Shown here: positions 36,637 through 47,843 of the stretch, piece by piece | Layout of the letters: every line of letters starts with the position of its first letter | Position numbering within the stretch: position 1 is the first letter of the stretch | Assembly (NCBI GenBank): GCA_020631735.1 | Contig: CM036162.1 | Span: 87,307,852-87,371,851 of the forward strand | Length of the DNA: 64,000 bases | Reading direction: 5' to 3' | Source of the DNA: Saccharum officinarum | Taxonomy: Eukaryota; Streptophyta; Magnoliopsida; Poales; Poaceae | The notes under the pieces: model-generated | Told to the model about the DNA's origin: nothing | The model's database searches: none | What the model saw: only the letters and a program-made list of their open reading frames with translations | Made by a program: the position numbers and the translations under genes

Positions 36637-36869
36637 TAGTTGAGAAAAATTGGGTGAAAAGTTACGGTAGCACTTTTCATTGTTATTTGGTAAAATTTGT
36701 CCAGCCATGGATTAATTAGACTCAAAAGATTCGTCTCGAACTTTACAGATAAACTATGCAATTAATTATTTTTTTACCTACATTTAATGCTCTATGTATG
36801 TGTTTAAAGATTCGATGTGATGGGTGGAAGAGGAAATATTTTGGATTCGCATGCCAAGTGAAGACAGCC
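36637..36869. mobile_element. Tourist-like MITE, right member of an inverted pair
   Basis: The core is the reverse complement of the left member ('actcaaaagattcgtctcg', 'acctacatttaatgctc'). It abuts the left copy, so the pair can fold into a long hairpin. It lies about 150 bp upstream of the six-exon gene. Confidence 0.7.
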
Positions 36870-37016
36870 TTATTTTTCTGACTCTATCACAAATTTAATG
36901 CTAGCGTAGCCTAGGCAACGAAGCACGGAACCTATAGCTGACCCGGCGAGCTGATCGACTCTACCCACTACCCGCTTGTTCTTTTCTTCTCTTTGGGCTC
37001 ACCTACCGGATCCTCC

Positions 37017-38843
37017 ATGGCCACCCTCACCTTGCCGCCGACCAACAACGCTGCTGGCCAGGCCGCCGCCACCCAGCAAAGCTTAGCAGAGTATGGGGCC
37101 GCCACCTCTATTGCTTTTCTTTTTGTTCTTGTTTTGTTTTGTTTTGTTTTGTTTTGTTTTGTTTTGCGGTTTCTTCGTAAGACCCAATCTACAAAGAAAT
37201 TGATGTCGAATCATGATTTCTTGGATTTTTTTTCTCCTTCTGATGCAACGGGTTCAGGAAGCCTGCCAAGGATGCCGCAGATCCGGGCGGGATGGAGTCC
37301 GAGTACGTGTTCCCGGATTAGGAATCTGTGGTTCGTTTTCTGCTGTTTGGGACAACGACTCCTGGATTTTGTCTGATGCGGTTTATTCCGATTGAGCAGG
37401 TGGGTTCTTCTCGGGAAAGCGGACATCGTCCCGGCGGATGTGGCCGCCGCCGCCGCGGGCCACCACCGCCTCAACTTCTCGCCGCTGCCGATGATACCTA
37501 TCTGGTGGGAAGTGGTGGATGGGGACAGTAATTCCGCAATTCGCCGTGTATCTTTTTTTCAGGTTCGAAACCAAAGCGTAACAATCTTCATGTTCCTCGC
37601 TCAGGGTGCAGATGGTTCTTGGGGGCGTGGTCTACACGGCTGTGCCGTTCTACAAGAGGGCGAGGAAGGTCGAAGGTATGTTCACATCCCTACCACTGTT
37701 TATTGCAAGGAGCAGATGGTGACTGGGGCCTTCGGGGAGCTTAGTTCACAGGATTCTTATCTGATTAGTTATAGTCTATCCATAGATGACAAGATGAGCT
37801 ATACAAATTGCTGCCACTGTTCATGGCTTATTGCAACGATTGAATTATTATGTCAGGTGAAACATTAGCCAATGTAGAAACTGCAGTGGAGGTTGTGGAG
37901 CATGTTGCTGAGGTGACAGAGAAGTTGGCTGCAAATGCGGCCAATTCCCTGCCAGAGAACGGGTCCCTGCACAAGGTTGCCGTGGAGATCGAGTACATTG
38001 CTGAAGTGGTGGACAAGGATGCACATCAGGTTGAAGCAGTGATTAATAAGGTCTGCTATGCCGTATCCACGCTCTTACTTGAAACTGAATATTTCAACAT
38101 GTCAAGGATATGCCAGTCGCAAATTAGACATGGAGAAAATCTTATGTGTGCGTCGCAAATTAGACATGGAGAAAATCTTATGTGTGCGTTAATTGAGTAG
38201 TTGGTGGCTGTCATTAGTCATCAGTAAAAGACAAAAGTTATCATGGAAAGGACATATGCAAAAAAACAACTCATAATTTTAGCTTTTAAGATAGGGAAAT
38301 GCTGACCACTTTAAGTTCAGACTAGGGATTGCTAGCTGTTTCTTCTAAGAAACCAAGGGGAGATTCAATCTTTTCTGGCAGTCCCACATACTAAGATTTC
38401 AATAACTTGGGGCTGGGGATACAGCATGTGCATATTTCTTGGTAAAAAAGGAATGTTTCTAGTTTCTTGCAAAACATGTTTTCTCTTCCCGACTAAGTGA
38501 GAAATTGTCCTGTGCCTGCTTTATTCCACAAACATTCTCGCTGAACATTAGTATGCTTCGGTAGCTCCAACTTCAAACCAAAGTTTATAGAGTCATCTGC
38601 ATTGCAGCTAGCAAAGTAGAGAAACAGTTTTCTTCAATCATGCTAAAGACGATATCATGTCTACAAATCCTAGTTCCATGGGTTATGAAAGAAAATAAAT
38701 CTCTTCTAATGCCCCTGCCACCGATGCAGATCGAAGAGGTGAGTGAGAAGATCGACGCCGCAGTAGAACCTGTCATTGATGAGCTTGAGAAGGACTTCAA
38801 ACCGAACACCAAATCGTCTACTGGATCAGATGCTCAGAAATGA
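37017..38843 (+). CDS. Conserved plant protein of unknown function, six exons, exon-2 boundary doubtful
   Basis: Reconstructed exons: 37017-37090, 37258 to ~37319, 37400-37511, 37612-37675, 37857-38050, 38730-38843; about 206 residues. The first exon is Ala-rich and might be a plastid or other targeting region. Exon 3 reads 'WVLLGKADIVPADV' to 'PMIPIWWE'. Exon 4 gives a short hydrophobic stretch 'MVLGGVVYTAVPFYKRARKV', a possible membrane segment. Exons 5-6 encode acidic, helix-rich sequence with repeated V-E-x-V spacing ('VETAVEVVEHVAEVTEKL', 'IEEVSEKIDAAVEPV'), likely coiled coil. Introns 1, 3, 4 and 5 have GT-AG ends with matching phases. Exon 2 runs into TAG right after 'EYVFPD' with no GT donor at the needed phase, so the gene is either mutated there or mis-sequenced. 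I do not recognise the family by name. Confidence 0.65.
37131..37166 (+). repeat. (GTTTT)n microsatellite in intron 1
   Basis: About seven units of gtttt in succession. Confidence 0.95.
38116..38187 (+). repeat. 36-bp perfect tandem duplication in intron 5
   Basis: Unit 'gtcgcaaattagacatgg...' occurs at 38116-38151 and again at 38152-38187 with no difference, so it is recent or an assembly effect. Confidence 0.95.
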
Positions 38844-39195
38844 CAGTTCATGTAAACTTGGAGGAAAATCTGAAGTGTCCCTGGCTGTAAATATTGTACA
38901 TTTTTCTCTTCATTTTTTAGTGAATGCCCGTGTGCGTGTAAATATAAATATATAAGATGCCCTATGAACTACAACTACGCCATGGAATAGTAAGACATGG
39001 TGATGGTGCACTGTGTGCTGGAATCTGTAGCGCCTGATGGTCAAAAATATTGGCAACAATTACAGTAGAACGTGGAATCTTTCATCTCCTTTTCATGGCA
39101 ATGATGTCCCACTAACACATAATAATCATCAGCTACGAAAAGAAGAAGAAAAAAGAGAATCAAATGCACCACTTATTTGTTCTCCGTGAGGTGAT
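38844..39195. other. 3' flank of the six-exon gene
   Basis: Probable 3' UTR and short intergenic DNA; no further feature seen. Confidence 0.5.
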
Positions 39196-39211
39196 GCATG
39201 TAGATGGGATG
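39196..39211 (+). repeat. Target duplication of LINE copy 2, left
   Basis: 'gcatgtagatgggatg' is repeated exactly at 42570-42585. Confidence 0.93.
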
Positions 39212-42200
39212 CAACAACAACAACATAGCCTTTTGTCCCAAGCAAGTTGGGTAGGCTAGAGATGAAACCCAAAAGAGATGAGAAACATGGAGACACATAA
39301 AGGGACATAAAAGGCACAAGACAAAAAAGGTCACGGTTCAGGCACGTTGATTGCTAATCTCCAAACGCTCCTGTCCATAGCTAAATCCTTGGGGATATTC
39401 CACTCCTTAAGATCTCTCTTAACGGACTCGTCCCAAGTTAGTTTAGGTCGACCTCTACCGCTCTTTACATTATCGGTCCGCTTTAGAACTCCACTACGCA
39501 CCGGCGCCTCAGGAGGCCTCCGTTGGACATGTCCAAACTATCTCAACCGATGTTGAATCAATTTCTCCTCAATTGGTGCCACCCCAACCCTATCCCGAAT
39601 ATCGTCGTTTCGTACTCTATCCCTCCTTGTGTGCCCACAACACCAACGCAACATAAGCATCTCCGCTACACTCAATTGCTGGACATGTCGCCTTTTTGTA
39701 GGCCAACACTCAGCACCATATAGCATCGCCGGACGAATCGCCGTCCTATAGAACTTACCTTTCAGCTTCTGAGGCACCCTTTTGTCACAGAGAACGCCAG
39801 AAGCTTGACGCCATTTCAACCAGCCGGCTGAAATTCTATGCCTAACATCTTCATCAATGTCTCCATCCTTTTGTAGCATCGACCCTAAATACCAAAAAGT
39901 ATCCTTCTTGGCCACCACTTGCCTATCGAGGCTAACGTCTCCCTCCTCGTGCCTAGTCGCGCTGAAATCGCACCTCATGTACTCGGTCTTAGTCCTACTA
40001 AGTCTGAACCCTTTCGACTCTAACGTGTGCCTCCATAGTTCTAACTTCCTATTAACCCCCGCCCTACTGTTGTCAACTAGCACCACATCATCAGCAAAGA
40101 GCATACACCAAGGGATATCACCTTGTATGTCCCTTGTGACCTCATCCATCACCAAAGCAAATAAATAAGGGCTCAAAGCTGACCCCTGATGCAGTCCTAT
40201 TTTAATTGGAAAGTCACTGGTGTCACCATCACATGTTCGGACAAACGTCACCACATCCCTGTACATATCCTTGATGAGGGTAACGTACTTAGTTGAGACT
40301 TTGTGCTTTTCCAAGGCCCACCACATGATAATTCTCGGTACTTTGTCATATGCCTTCTCGAGGTCAATAAAGACCATGTGCAAGTCCTTCTTCTGCTCCC
40401 TATATCTCTCCATCAATTGTCGTAATAAGAAAATCGCCTCCATGGTTGACCTACCAGGCATGAACCCAAACTGATTTTGGGTCACATGTGTCACTCTCCT
40501 TAGGCGATGCTCGATAACCCTCTCCCAGAGCTTCATCGTTTGACTCATCAACTTAATCCCACGGTAGTTAGTACAACTTTGAACATCTCCCTTGTTCTTG
40601 AAGATAGGTACTAATATACTTCTCCTCCATTCTTCAGGCATCTTGTTTGACCGAAAAATAAGGTTAAAAAGCTTAGTTAACCATACTATCGCTCTGGCGC
40701 CTAGGTATCTCCACACCTCAATGGGGATACCATCAGGGCTCATCGCTTTACCTCCCTTCATCCTCTTCAAAGCCTCTCCGATCTCTGCCTCCTGAATTCT
40801 CCTCACAAAGCGTCTGTTGGTATCGTCAAATGAGTCGTCCAACTCAAGGGCAGGACCCTCATTCTCCCCATTAAACAGCTTGTCGAAGTACTCTCTCTAT
40901 CTGTCCTTGATCTCCTCATCCTTCACCAGAAGTCGATCTGTCCCATCCTTGATGCATTTTATTTGGTTGATGTCCCTTGTCTTCCTCTCGCGGATTGTAG
41001 CCATCCTATAAATGTCCTTCTCCCCTTCCTTCGTGCCTAGCCGCTGATAAAGGCCATCATACGCCTGACCTTTTGCTACACTCACAGCTCGCTTTGCAAC
41101 CCTCTTCGCTATTTTATAGCCCTCGATGTTGGCTACACTCTTGTCATGGTGGAGACGCTTGAAACACTCCTTCTTCTCCCTAATAGCCCTTTGCACCTCG
41201 TCATTCCACCACCATGTGTCTTTCGCTTCCCGTTTGCCTCCCCTACTCACGCCAAACACTTCCGAAGCCACCTTCCGGACACATGTTGCCATCTTTAGCC
41301 ACATGTCGTCGGCATCTTCTCCTTCTTCCCAAGGTCCCTCGTCTAGCATCCTCTCCTTAAACGTCTGCGCTGCTTCCCCTCTAAGCTTCCACCACTTCGT
41401 TCTCGTAATCTTGGCCCGTTTGTCCCGGTGGACACGTACCCGAAAGCGAAAGTCCGCCACCACAAGCTTATGTTGAGGGACAACACACTCCCCAGGTAAC
41501 ACCTTACAATCAAAGCAAGCACGTTTATCCTCCCTCCTTGCAAGGATAAAGTCGATCTGGCTCGAGTGTTGTCCACTACGAAAGGTTACTAGATGGGATT
41601 CCCTTTCCTAAAGAGGGTGTTCGCTATCAACAAGTCATAGGCCAGCGCGAAGTTCAAAACATCCTCCCCCTCTTGATTCCTACTACCATACCCGAACCCC
41701 CCGTGCACCCGCTCGAAACCTACATTTGTCGCACCAACATGGCCGTTGAGGTCTCCTCCTATAAAGAGTTTCTCGCTGATAGGCACGGTACTAACCATGC
41801 TATCAAGATCTTCCCAAAACTGCCTCTTGGTGCCCTCGGTAAGACCTACCTGAGGGGCATAGGCACTGATCACATTCAGAGCCGAATCTCCAACTAGCAG
41901 CTTGACCAAGATAATCCGGTCGCCTTGCCTCCTAACATCAACGACTCCATCCTTAAGGCTCCTATCGATCAAGATGCCTACACCATTCCTACCCGATGTT
42001 GTCCCCGTGTACCAAAGTTTAAAGCCAGTATCATCCACCTCCTTCGCCTTCTGGCCCTTCCATTTAGTCTCCTGAACGCATAGAATATTTACACGCCTTC
42101 TAATTGCTGCATCGACTAGCTCTCTTAGCTTACCCGTTAGGGACCCTACATTCCAGCTACCTAGACGAATCCTAGTTGGCTCGGCTAGCTTCCTTACCCT

Positions 42201-42569
42201 TCGCACCCGTCGAGAGAAGTGCGAAGACCCTTGCTCATTTTTCACTACACCCGGGCGTAGATGTAGCGCGCCACTAAGGTTGCGACGGCCCGACCCTTGC
42301 TCATTTTTCATCGTACCCGGGTCACGATACGACGCGCCACTAAGGGGATGACGACCCGGCCCTTGCCCATTTAACACCACACCCGGGTTCCGATGTAGCG
42401 CGTCGCTAAGAGGGTTACGCCCCAACGAATCTCTTGTGGGTTTCAAATCCATGAGAGTGACTGTTTTTTTTACTGTTGGTTCGTCAGACCTTAACACACC
42501 CTCCTCCTTTACCCGGGCTTGGGACCGGCTATGTTGAGACGACTTAAGAAAGTCTTCCAGTCAACATAG
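39212..42569 (-). pseudogene. RTE-type LINE retrotransposon, copy 2, nearly full length
   Basis: 3358 bp on the minus strand, bounded by an exact 16-bp target duplication. The 3' end is a (TTG)n tail (seen as caacaacaacaaca at 39212-39225), typical of RTE elements. The endonuclease is at 42497-41589 with 'IRLGSWNVGSLTGKLREL', 'CVQETKWKG' and 'GGDLNGHVG'. RT is at about 41502-39538 with '[14 protein letters not shown]', '[16 protein letters not shown]' and catalytic '[11 protein letters not shown]'. Two lesions are visible: a frame break near 41580 between the endonuclease and the next part, and TGG to TAG at 40897-40899, where copy 1 reads 'KDRWREYF'. It is otherwise very close to copy 1, implying recent activity of the family. 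Confidence 0.95.
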
Positions 42570-42585
42570 GCATGTAGATGGGATG
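42570..42585 (+). repeat. Target duplication of LINE copy 2, right
   Basis: Exact copy of 39196-39211. Confidence 0.93.
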
Positions 42586-43175
42586 GGATCTACAAATTCC
42601 CCAGAAACTTCTATGGTTCATTGTGGGTCTCAGACGTGCCCTTTGAACGCTCGGTCAGCGCAATGTCTTGATCCATGCCTCTGCACTTTGGCATCTGTTC
42701 CCTGACCACGAACCTGATCAAAGCGTAATTGCCTTTGTTGCTCGCTCCATTCGCTTTGGCATCAGTTCCCTTAACCCACTGGCCACTTCATTGTTTAGCT
42801 CAAGATAACTCGAGCGGCGCGTACCATTTCTGCTTTGGATGTGTCCTCGCGGTCTCCATGCATGAATTGTCTATAGAAAGCAGCTGCTAATGTACCTGTA
42901 GTGATCGTACGAAAGGATTCGCTTTGCCAGCAAGCCGCACGCTCGCACAAAATTGAAGGAAAAAGAAGAAGAAGCAAGCAATAAGGATTTAGCACGAACC
43001 AATTGGCAATTCCCTATTCAAAAAGTTTGGAAGCTACTAGTACGTTGTGTATAAGTAGACAAGCCCCGACTCCAGTCAGTCATGCAATGCAACACAGCAA
43101 AAGTACTCCTCGTGTTGGTGTCTCGTTGGGGTAGGAGTTCAACACGTACAGTAATATATAAGACCAGGGATGATC
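42586..43175 (+). promoter_or_regulatory. Upstream region of the phytocyanin gene
   Basis: It contains a TATA-like 'tataag' at 43050-43055, about 120 bp before the ATG, followed by a C/A-rich leader. A second TATA-like 'atatataaga' at 43153-43162 is too close to the ATG to serve it. No other gene seen. Confidence 0.5.
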
Positions 43176-43789
43176 ATGGCCAACAGATTGTCTCTGGTGG
43201 CCGTGCTCGTAGCGAGCTACGCGGCACTGTCCTCGGCCAGGACATTCACCGTCGGTGACGACCAGGGCTGGATGAGCGGCATCGACTACACCGACTGGAC
43301 CAGCGGCAAGACGTTCGCGGTCGGAGACAAACTACGTGAGTAGGCTCTCCTCCACAGGCCACAGCGGCACACGTAACCCCTTTTTATTGCCAGTAGGCGT
43401 CATGCATACTTGCATAGCACTACTGCACAAAGGGAGTACTACCAATGTGTGACCAAACTCCATGGGGACACCGTGCAGTTTTCAGCTACCGGAGCCAGTA
43501 TCACACGGTGACGGAGGTGAGCAAGAGCGGCTACTACACCTGCTCCGCGAGCGACGCGCTCAGCGACGACACCAGCGGCTGGACCGTCGTCACGCTCACG
43601 GCGCCCGGCACGCGCTACTTCATCTGCAACATCCCCGGCCTCTGCAGCAGCGGCATGAAGCTGTCCGTCACCGTTGCCGAGAGCGGCCCCGTGCCATCGG
43701 CCGCTACCAGGGGCACCCTGGTTCCGGCAATGGGCTCTGTGGTCGTCGTCGTGGCTACGGAGGCTCTGATCAAGCTCGCACTGTTCTGA
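43176..43789 (+). CDS. Phytocyanin (plastocyanin-like), two exons, one copper ligand replaced
   Basis: Exons 43176-43335 and 43479-43789 join with GT-AG ends (phase 1) to give 156 residues. A signal peptide (~1-22, 'LVAVLVASYAALSSA') leads into a cupredoxin fold: 'TFTVGDDQGW', 'YTDWTSGKTFAVGDKLLFSY', 'YHTVTEV', 'GYYTCSASD', 'TLTAPGTRYFICNIPGLCSSGMKLSV'. Expected ligands are H62, C103, a His in 'IPGHC' and M113. Here position 108 is Leu ('IPGLC'), so normal type-1 copper binding is doubtful, as in early nodulin-like proteins. C75 and C109 should form the disulfide. The hydrophobic C-terminus (~135-156) suggests a GPI-anchor signal, placing the protein at the outer plasma membrane or cell wall. 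The upstream ATG at 43170 is in frame and would add two residues (MI). Confidence 0.9.
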
Positions 43790-43953
43790 TGTACCAAAAC
43801 CGTCGCCGTGACTTCATCGCCTCAGGCCACAGGCCTCAGGGCAGAGCGGCAGAGAGATACAGTGTTATATGCAGAGTGCAGACGTTTTAGTGGATCGTGT
43901 GTTAATCACCAATTGACCAATTTTGCACTGACTTTTGCGATAATGCTCGGAGG

Positions 43954-44973
43954 CAGACGTCCGTCCGCACGGACGCCCCTGTTGGTGGACTCTGACATCC
44001 AGAAGGTTATCATATCTGTTCCTATCATATCCGCTCCCCTCCGGTCACCACAATTTATATTAAAAAAACTCGTGCCTCGCCGTCACCGTGCTCCGCCACG
44101 CCTCCCGCACGCCTTCCTCTCCACCATGCCTCTCGCCGGCCTTCCTCTCCACCGCCACCGTGCCAGCACCGTCGTGACATGTCCCCCGCGACCGCACACC
44201 CACTGTCGCCTCCACCGTGGGCACCGCACGCGCCCTATCGTTGGGGGCAGCATAGCCGCTCACTGAGGGTCGCGCAGCCGCCTGCTCACTGCCATCCTCC
44301 TTCTCCATCGCGACCCACAGCCAGATCCCGCTTTGCAGTGCTCCGCTCGGCTGCCTACCCGATTTTGCTGAAGGCAAATGTTGCAAACGAATGCTTTAAG
44401 TGTTTCAAATGTTTCAGAGTTATGTTGTAAGTGTTTCAGATGGATGTTGCAAAAGTAGATCGGGATATTGAATTGCAATTATTGTAGACGTATGTTGCAA
44501 AGGTCTGTTACCAATGTTTCATCTGTGTTTTTAGACGTACATTGCAAGTGTGTTTATCTAGATGTTGTATATGTTTCACACATATCTTGCAAGTGTGTTA
44601 TTTGGATGTTGCATATGTTTGCAATGGTTTTCAAGTGTTTTTAAGTGTTTTTTCAAGTGTTTCAGAAGGATGTTTCAAGTGTTTCATCCGTCTTCTTTTA
44701 TATGTTGCATCTAAATGTTTTAAAAGTAGATCGAGCGAGTGCAGTGGATCTCCATCTGGTTGGCGTGGATCAGATTTCTGGCGGTGTTTCTTGACTCCAC
44801 GGTGGTTAGTGGCGGCGGGCAAACCACGCCCATGCAGCAGTGGTCAATGGCGACTTGAGACAACTCTCGGACATGTGCCTTTGGGTGGCACGGGCCCTGC
44901 GTGGGCGCGTGAAATGGCACGGGAAGAGAACTACAAGGCGGGCGTTCGGACGCCCCATCCGTTCGGACGTCTG
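43954..44973. mobile_element. Non-autonomous DNA transposon with CAGACGTCCG termini
   Basis: The left end CAGACGTCCGTCC pairs with the right end CCGTTCGGACGTCTG. Subterminal 'ggacgcc' and 'ggcgttcggacgcc' pair as well. The middle (44370-44720) is full of degenerate 'tgttgca...gtgtttca' units. No transposase. The superfamily is uncertain, since no target duplication is obvious. Confidence 0.7.
44370..44720 (+). repeat. Degenerate 'TGTTGCA/AAGTGTTTCA' units
   Basis: 'tgttgca', 'ttgcaagtgt' and 'aagtgtttca' recur at irregular 20-40-base spacing inside the DNA transposon. Confidence 0.75.
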
Positions 44974-45125
44974 GGCGCTAGCAGCGCCATAACTTTTGCC
45001 ACCATCGTTCTTGTTGCAGCATATGTGAAATATAAGAGGATTGGGTTGGGCCAGGAGCTATAGTGGGCTATTTAGAAGTTACAACAATATTATTACTAAT
45101 TATTATTAGTACACTTATCTATTTA

Positions 45126-45443
45126 GAGCATCTCCAGTAGTTCATAAAAACCCAATTGGTAAATCTATGAATCCCATACTATTTCAAAATCACCCCAAGT
45201 TCTTTTATACTTTCTTTCTCTATTGTACATTTGCATTGGAAACCCTATTCTACTCTTTATTCTTCGCCACATCCTCCACCTGCAGATTGGCCCATGGATA
45301 CACATGCTTATATTTGCGCGCAATATAATTGGACCGGTTTTCCCAAGTGTGGATAGATTGAGAGTTATTAAAGAGTAGTTTTTTGCAATCTTGCTAAAAA
45401 AATCAAGATTGGAAGTGGGTTTTGTAAACTATAGGAGATGCTC
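45126..45443. mobile_element. PIF/Harbinger-like MITE with TTA target duplication
   Basis: Ends 'gagcatctccagtag' and 'ataggagatgctc' with TTA at 45123-45125 and 45444-45446. Non-coding, 318 bp. Confidence 0.8.
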
Positions 45444-45699
45444 TTAGGTATTTGTTGATAGCTAAAAAAATTCTTCAGGGAGTCGTAGATGGATTGGAAA
45501 ATCAAATGCATTTGAAAAGGTTAAATTTGGCTAAATTTGCATGGAAACATAAAAAAGTGGTCCAGACTAGTTGTGGGCTGTCCCAGCAGAGCAGCGGTAA
45601 GAACCGGCCTAGATCGGGTTTTCCAAGGAGGCCCGCAGGCCACTTTTGAAACCGGTATAGACTGGTTTTGGAACTGGCCTGAGCCGATTTTGGTTGTCC

Positions 45700-46370
45700 G
45701 AGATGTTTTTTTTGGAAACTATCATGATCATGTGGAAAATTTGTAAATTGTGTGTGGAAAAGGTTTTCAACTGAGATAATATCACCCCTCTATTTATATG
45801 AGAGGATCACAACCAGTTCAGAGATCCATCTATCCAACAAAAAATCTAATCTATTACTGTTCTTACCTTTTCTTCTACCTCAAGCTATTCCAACTCTATA
45901 CTGTCCAACACTTCTCTCGACGAGATGTTCTGGTGCTATAGGTGACCTTGTCAATCCTAGGGAATTCTCACTGTGCTCATCCCAAATGGGTCTTCTTGGG
46001 AGGCGTTCATGGGTTTTTCGGGCGAAGAATGAGCATCAAATCGGCCTCGTTGAGATCTGCTAGTCGGCCTCGCCATTTGGACCTCACTCTGCTACGTATC
46101 TTGCTGTGTGCGGCCTAGGTGATCAAGCCCTTGTTGGTATGTGATCAGAATTTATGTTAGTATATTTTTTGGTGACTCCGCTAGGGAAGAAAGCAAATAG
46201 ACCTATTACGATGACCGAGCAAACTGATCTGAATAACCCCAAGCACATCACCAAGCCTTCTGCCAATCAACTTCCTGAGATGATTCACAAGATGCTAGAG
46301 GAGAGGGAGAAGGCTCGAGCTGCTACTGATCTAAAGCATGCCCTAGCATGCTTTATGCTGAATTGAAGAG
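45700..46370 (+). mobile_element. Gypsy-like 5' remnant: LTR part, primer-site region, gag start
   Basis: An LTR-like stretch with TATA 'ctatttatatgagagg' near 45791 is followed by 'tttttggtgactccgct' (~46166-46182), a junction typical of Tat-lineage Gypsy elements of grasses. A short frame from 46211 ('MTEQTDLNNPKHITKP...') runs 51 codons to a stop and may be the gag start. The exact left LTR boundary is not seen. Beyond about 46490 an L1-type LINE replaces it. Confidence 0.45.
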
Positions 46371-46493
46371 GAGCCATTAGGAAAATCAAAGACATCAGGT
46401 TGGATCTTCTTTCTACTACATCTTCATCTGAGGAAAAACCGGTGAAACTCCTCAAGTTCGGTATTACACAAGATGAATGCACTAATATGATTT

Positions 46494-47843
46494 ATGATCA
46501 AGTCAATTTTTTTGAGTGCCAGAGGTCTCCAGCAAGGGGACCCCATCTCTCCGATGCTCTTCGCGATCGTCAGGGAGGTCCTGAACTCGCTCATCCGTGA
46601 AGCGGATCGCCGTGGTGCGCTATCGCCTCTCCCAGACCGGGCAATCTTGCACTGCGCTTCCCTCTATGTTGACAACATCGTCATTCTCGTTGCCAATTGT
46701 GTGCAGCAAATTCTTCGCTTGTTTGGTGGGGCTTTCGGCCTTGTCACTAACATTGACAAGTTTGTCACAACACCGATTTGTTGCATGGAGGAGATGATCG
46801 CAGTGGTGCAGGAGGTGTTCCCGTGCATTGTTGCGCCGTTCCCATGTAGATACTTGGGAATCCTGCTGTCGCTGAAGAAGCTTAGACAGTGCGACGAACA
46901 AGCACTAGTGGACTCGGTTGCTACCAGGATCCTGACTTGGAAATCTGACCTCCTCACCCACGTAGGTCGCGTCTTGCTCACCAAGGTCACTCTATCAGCG
47001 ATCCTGGTACATATTAGCATTGCTTGCTGCCTGTCATCTTAGGCAATTGCACAAATTGATAAGCGTCGTAGGGCGTTCTTGTGGGCGGGCTCGGAGTCGA
47101 CCACGGGGGAAGGGGGAGTGCAAGGTAGCCTGGCCCATGGTATGCAGGCCAACTGAGCTAGGCGGCCTCAGAATCCTTAATCTGCGCTTTTCAGCTTCGC
47201 CCTTCGGCTGCGCTAGGAGTGGCTTAGGCACACTGAACCAGGCAAATGCTGGATAGCCCTGCCGACAAAACTGGAAAAGCCAGCGGCCGCAATGTGTGCC
47301 ATAAGTATGACGACAATTTGGGGTGATGGTGGCTTAGCTACGCTATGGACAGACTCCTGGGCCCCCTTCGGTCCATTATGCAAGGTCGCTCTAGAACTAT
47401 ACGCAGCAATGAGCACAAGCGGCAAGAAGAGGACAATGAGGGATGGTTTATTCCAAAACTGTTGGGCACGGGATATTGCTGGTGTGCTCACCACGCAGGT
47501 TCTATGCCAATTTCTGCATGTTTGGCAACTCCTGTGCGATGTTGATCTCAATCCTCTTTCAAGCGAATCGCTTCATGTGGAAGTGGTCTCCGGATGGGAA
47601 GTACGTCGCGTCATTGACCTACCGCGCTTTCTTCGTCGGCTTGACGTCGCTACTGGGGGCCAAGGAACTTTGGAGGATGAAGGCGCCACCCAAAGTAAAG
47701 TTCTTCTGGTTAGCCCTGCACCATAGGCTATGGACTGCAGAACGTCGCAAACGGCATGGTCTTTAAGACTCTGATGAGTGCGCCATGTGTGGTCAAGCAC
47801 CGGAGACGATTGATCATCTGTTCCTTGGATGCGTCTTCATGAG
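46494..47843 (+). pseudogene. L1-type LINE remnant (reverse transcriptase and zf-RVT end)
   Basis: Plus-strand pieces: 'ARGLQQGDPISPMLFAIVRE' starts the RT palm, then 'ASLYVDNIVILV' stands where the catalytic F/YADD should be (one Asp is now Asn). 'CRYLGILLSL' and 'ILTWKSDLLTHVGRVLLTKV' follow. Stops and shifts break it near 47040 and 47250. The C-terminal 'KVKFFWLALHHRLWTAERR' and 'CAMCGQAPETIDHLFLGC' near 47690-47835 is the zf-RVT region. The 5' half is missing. The minus-strand LTR at 47844 cuts its end. Confidence 0.82.

Noticed and set aside
44542..45063. 173-codon open frame
   Set aside because: It runs through repeat units of a DNA transposon and its right terminus.
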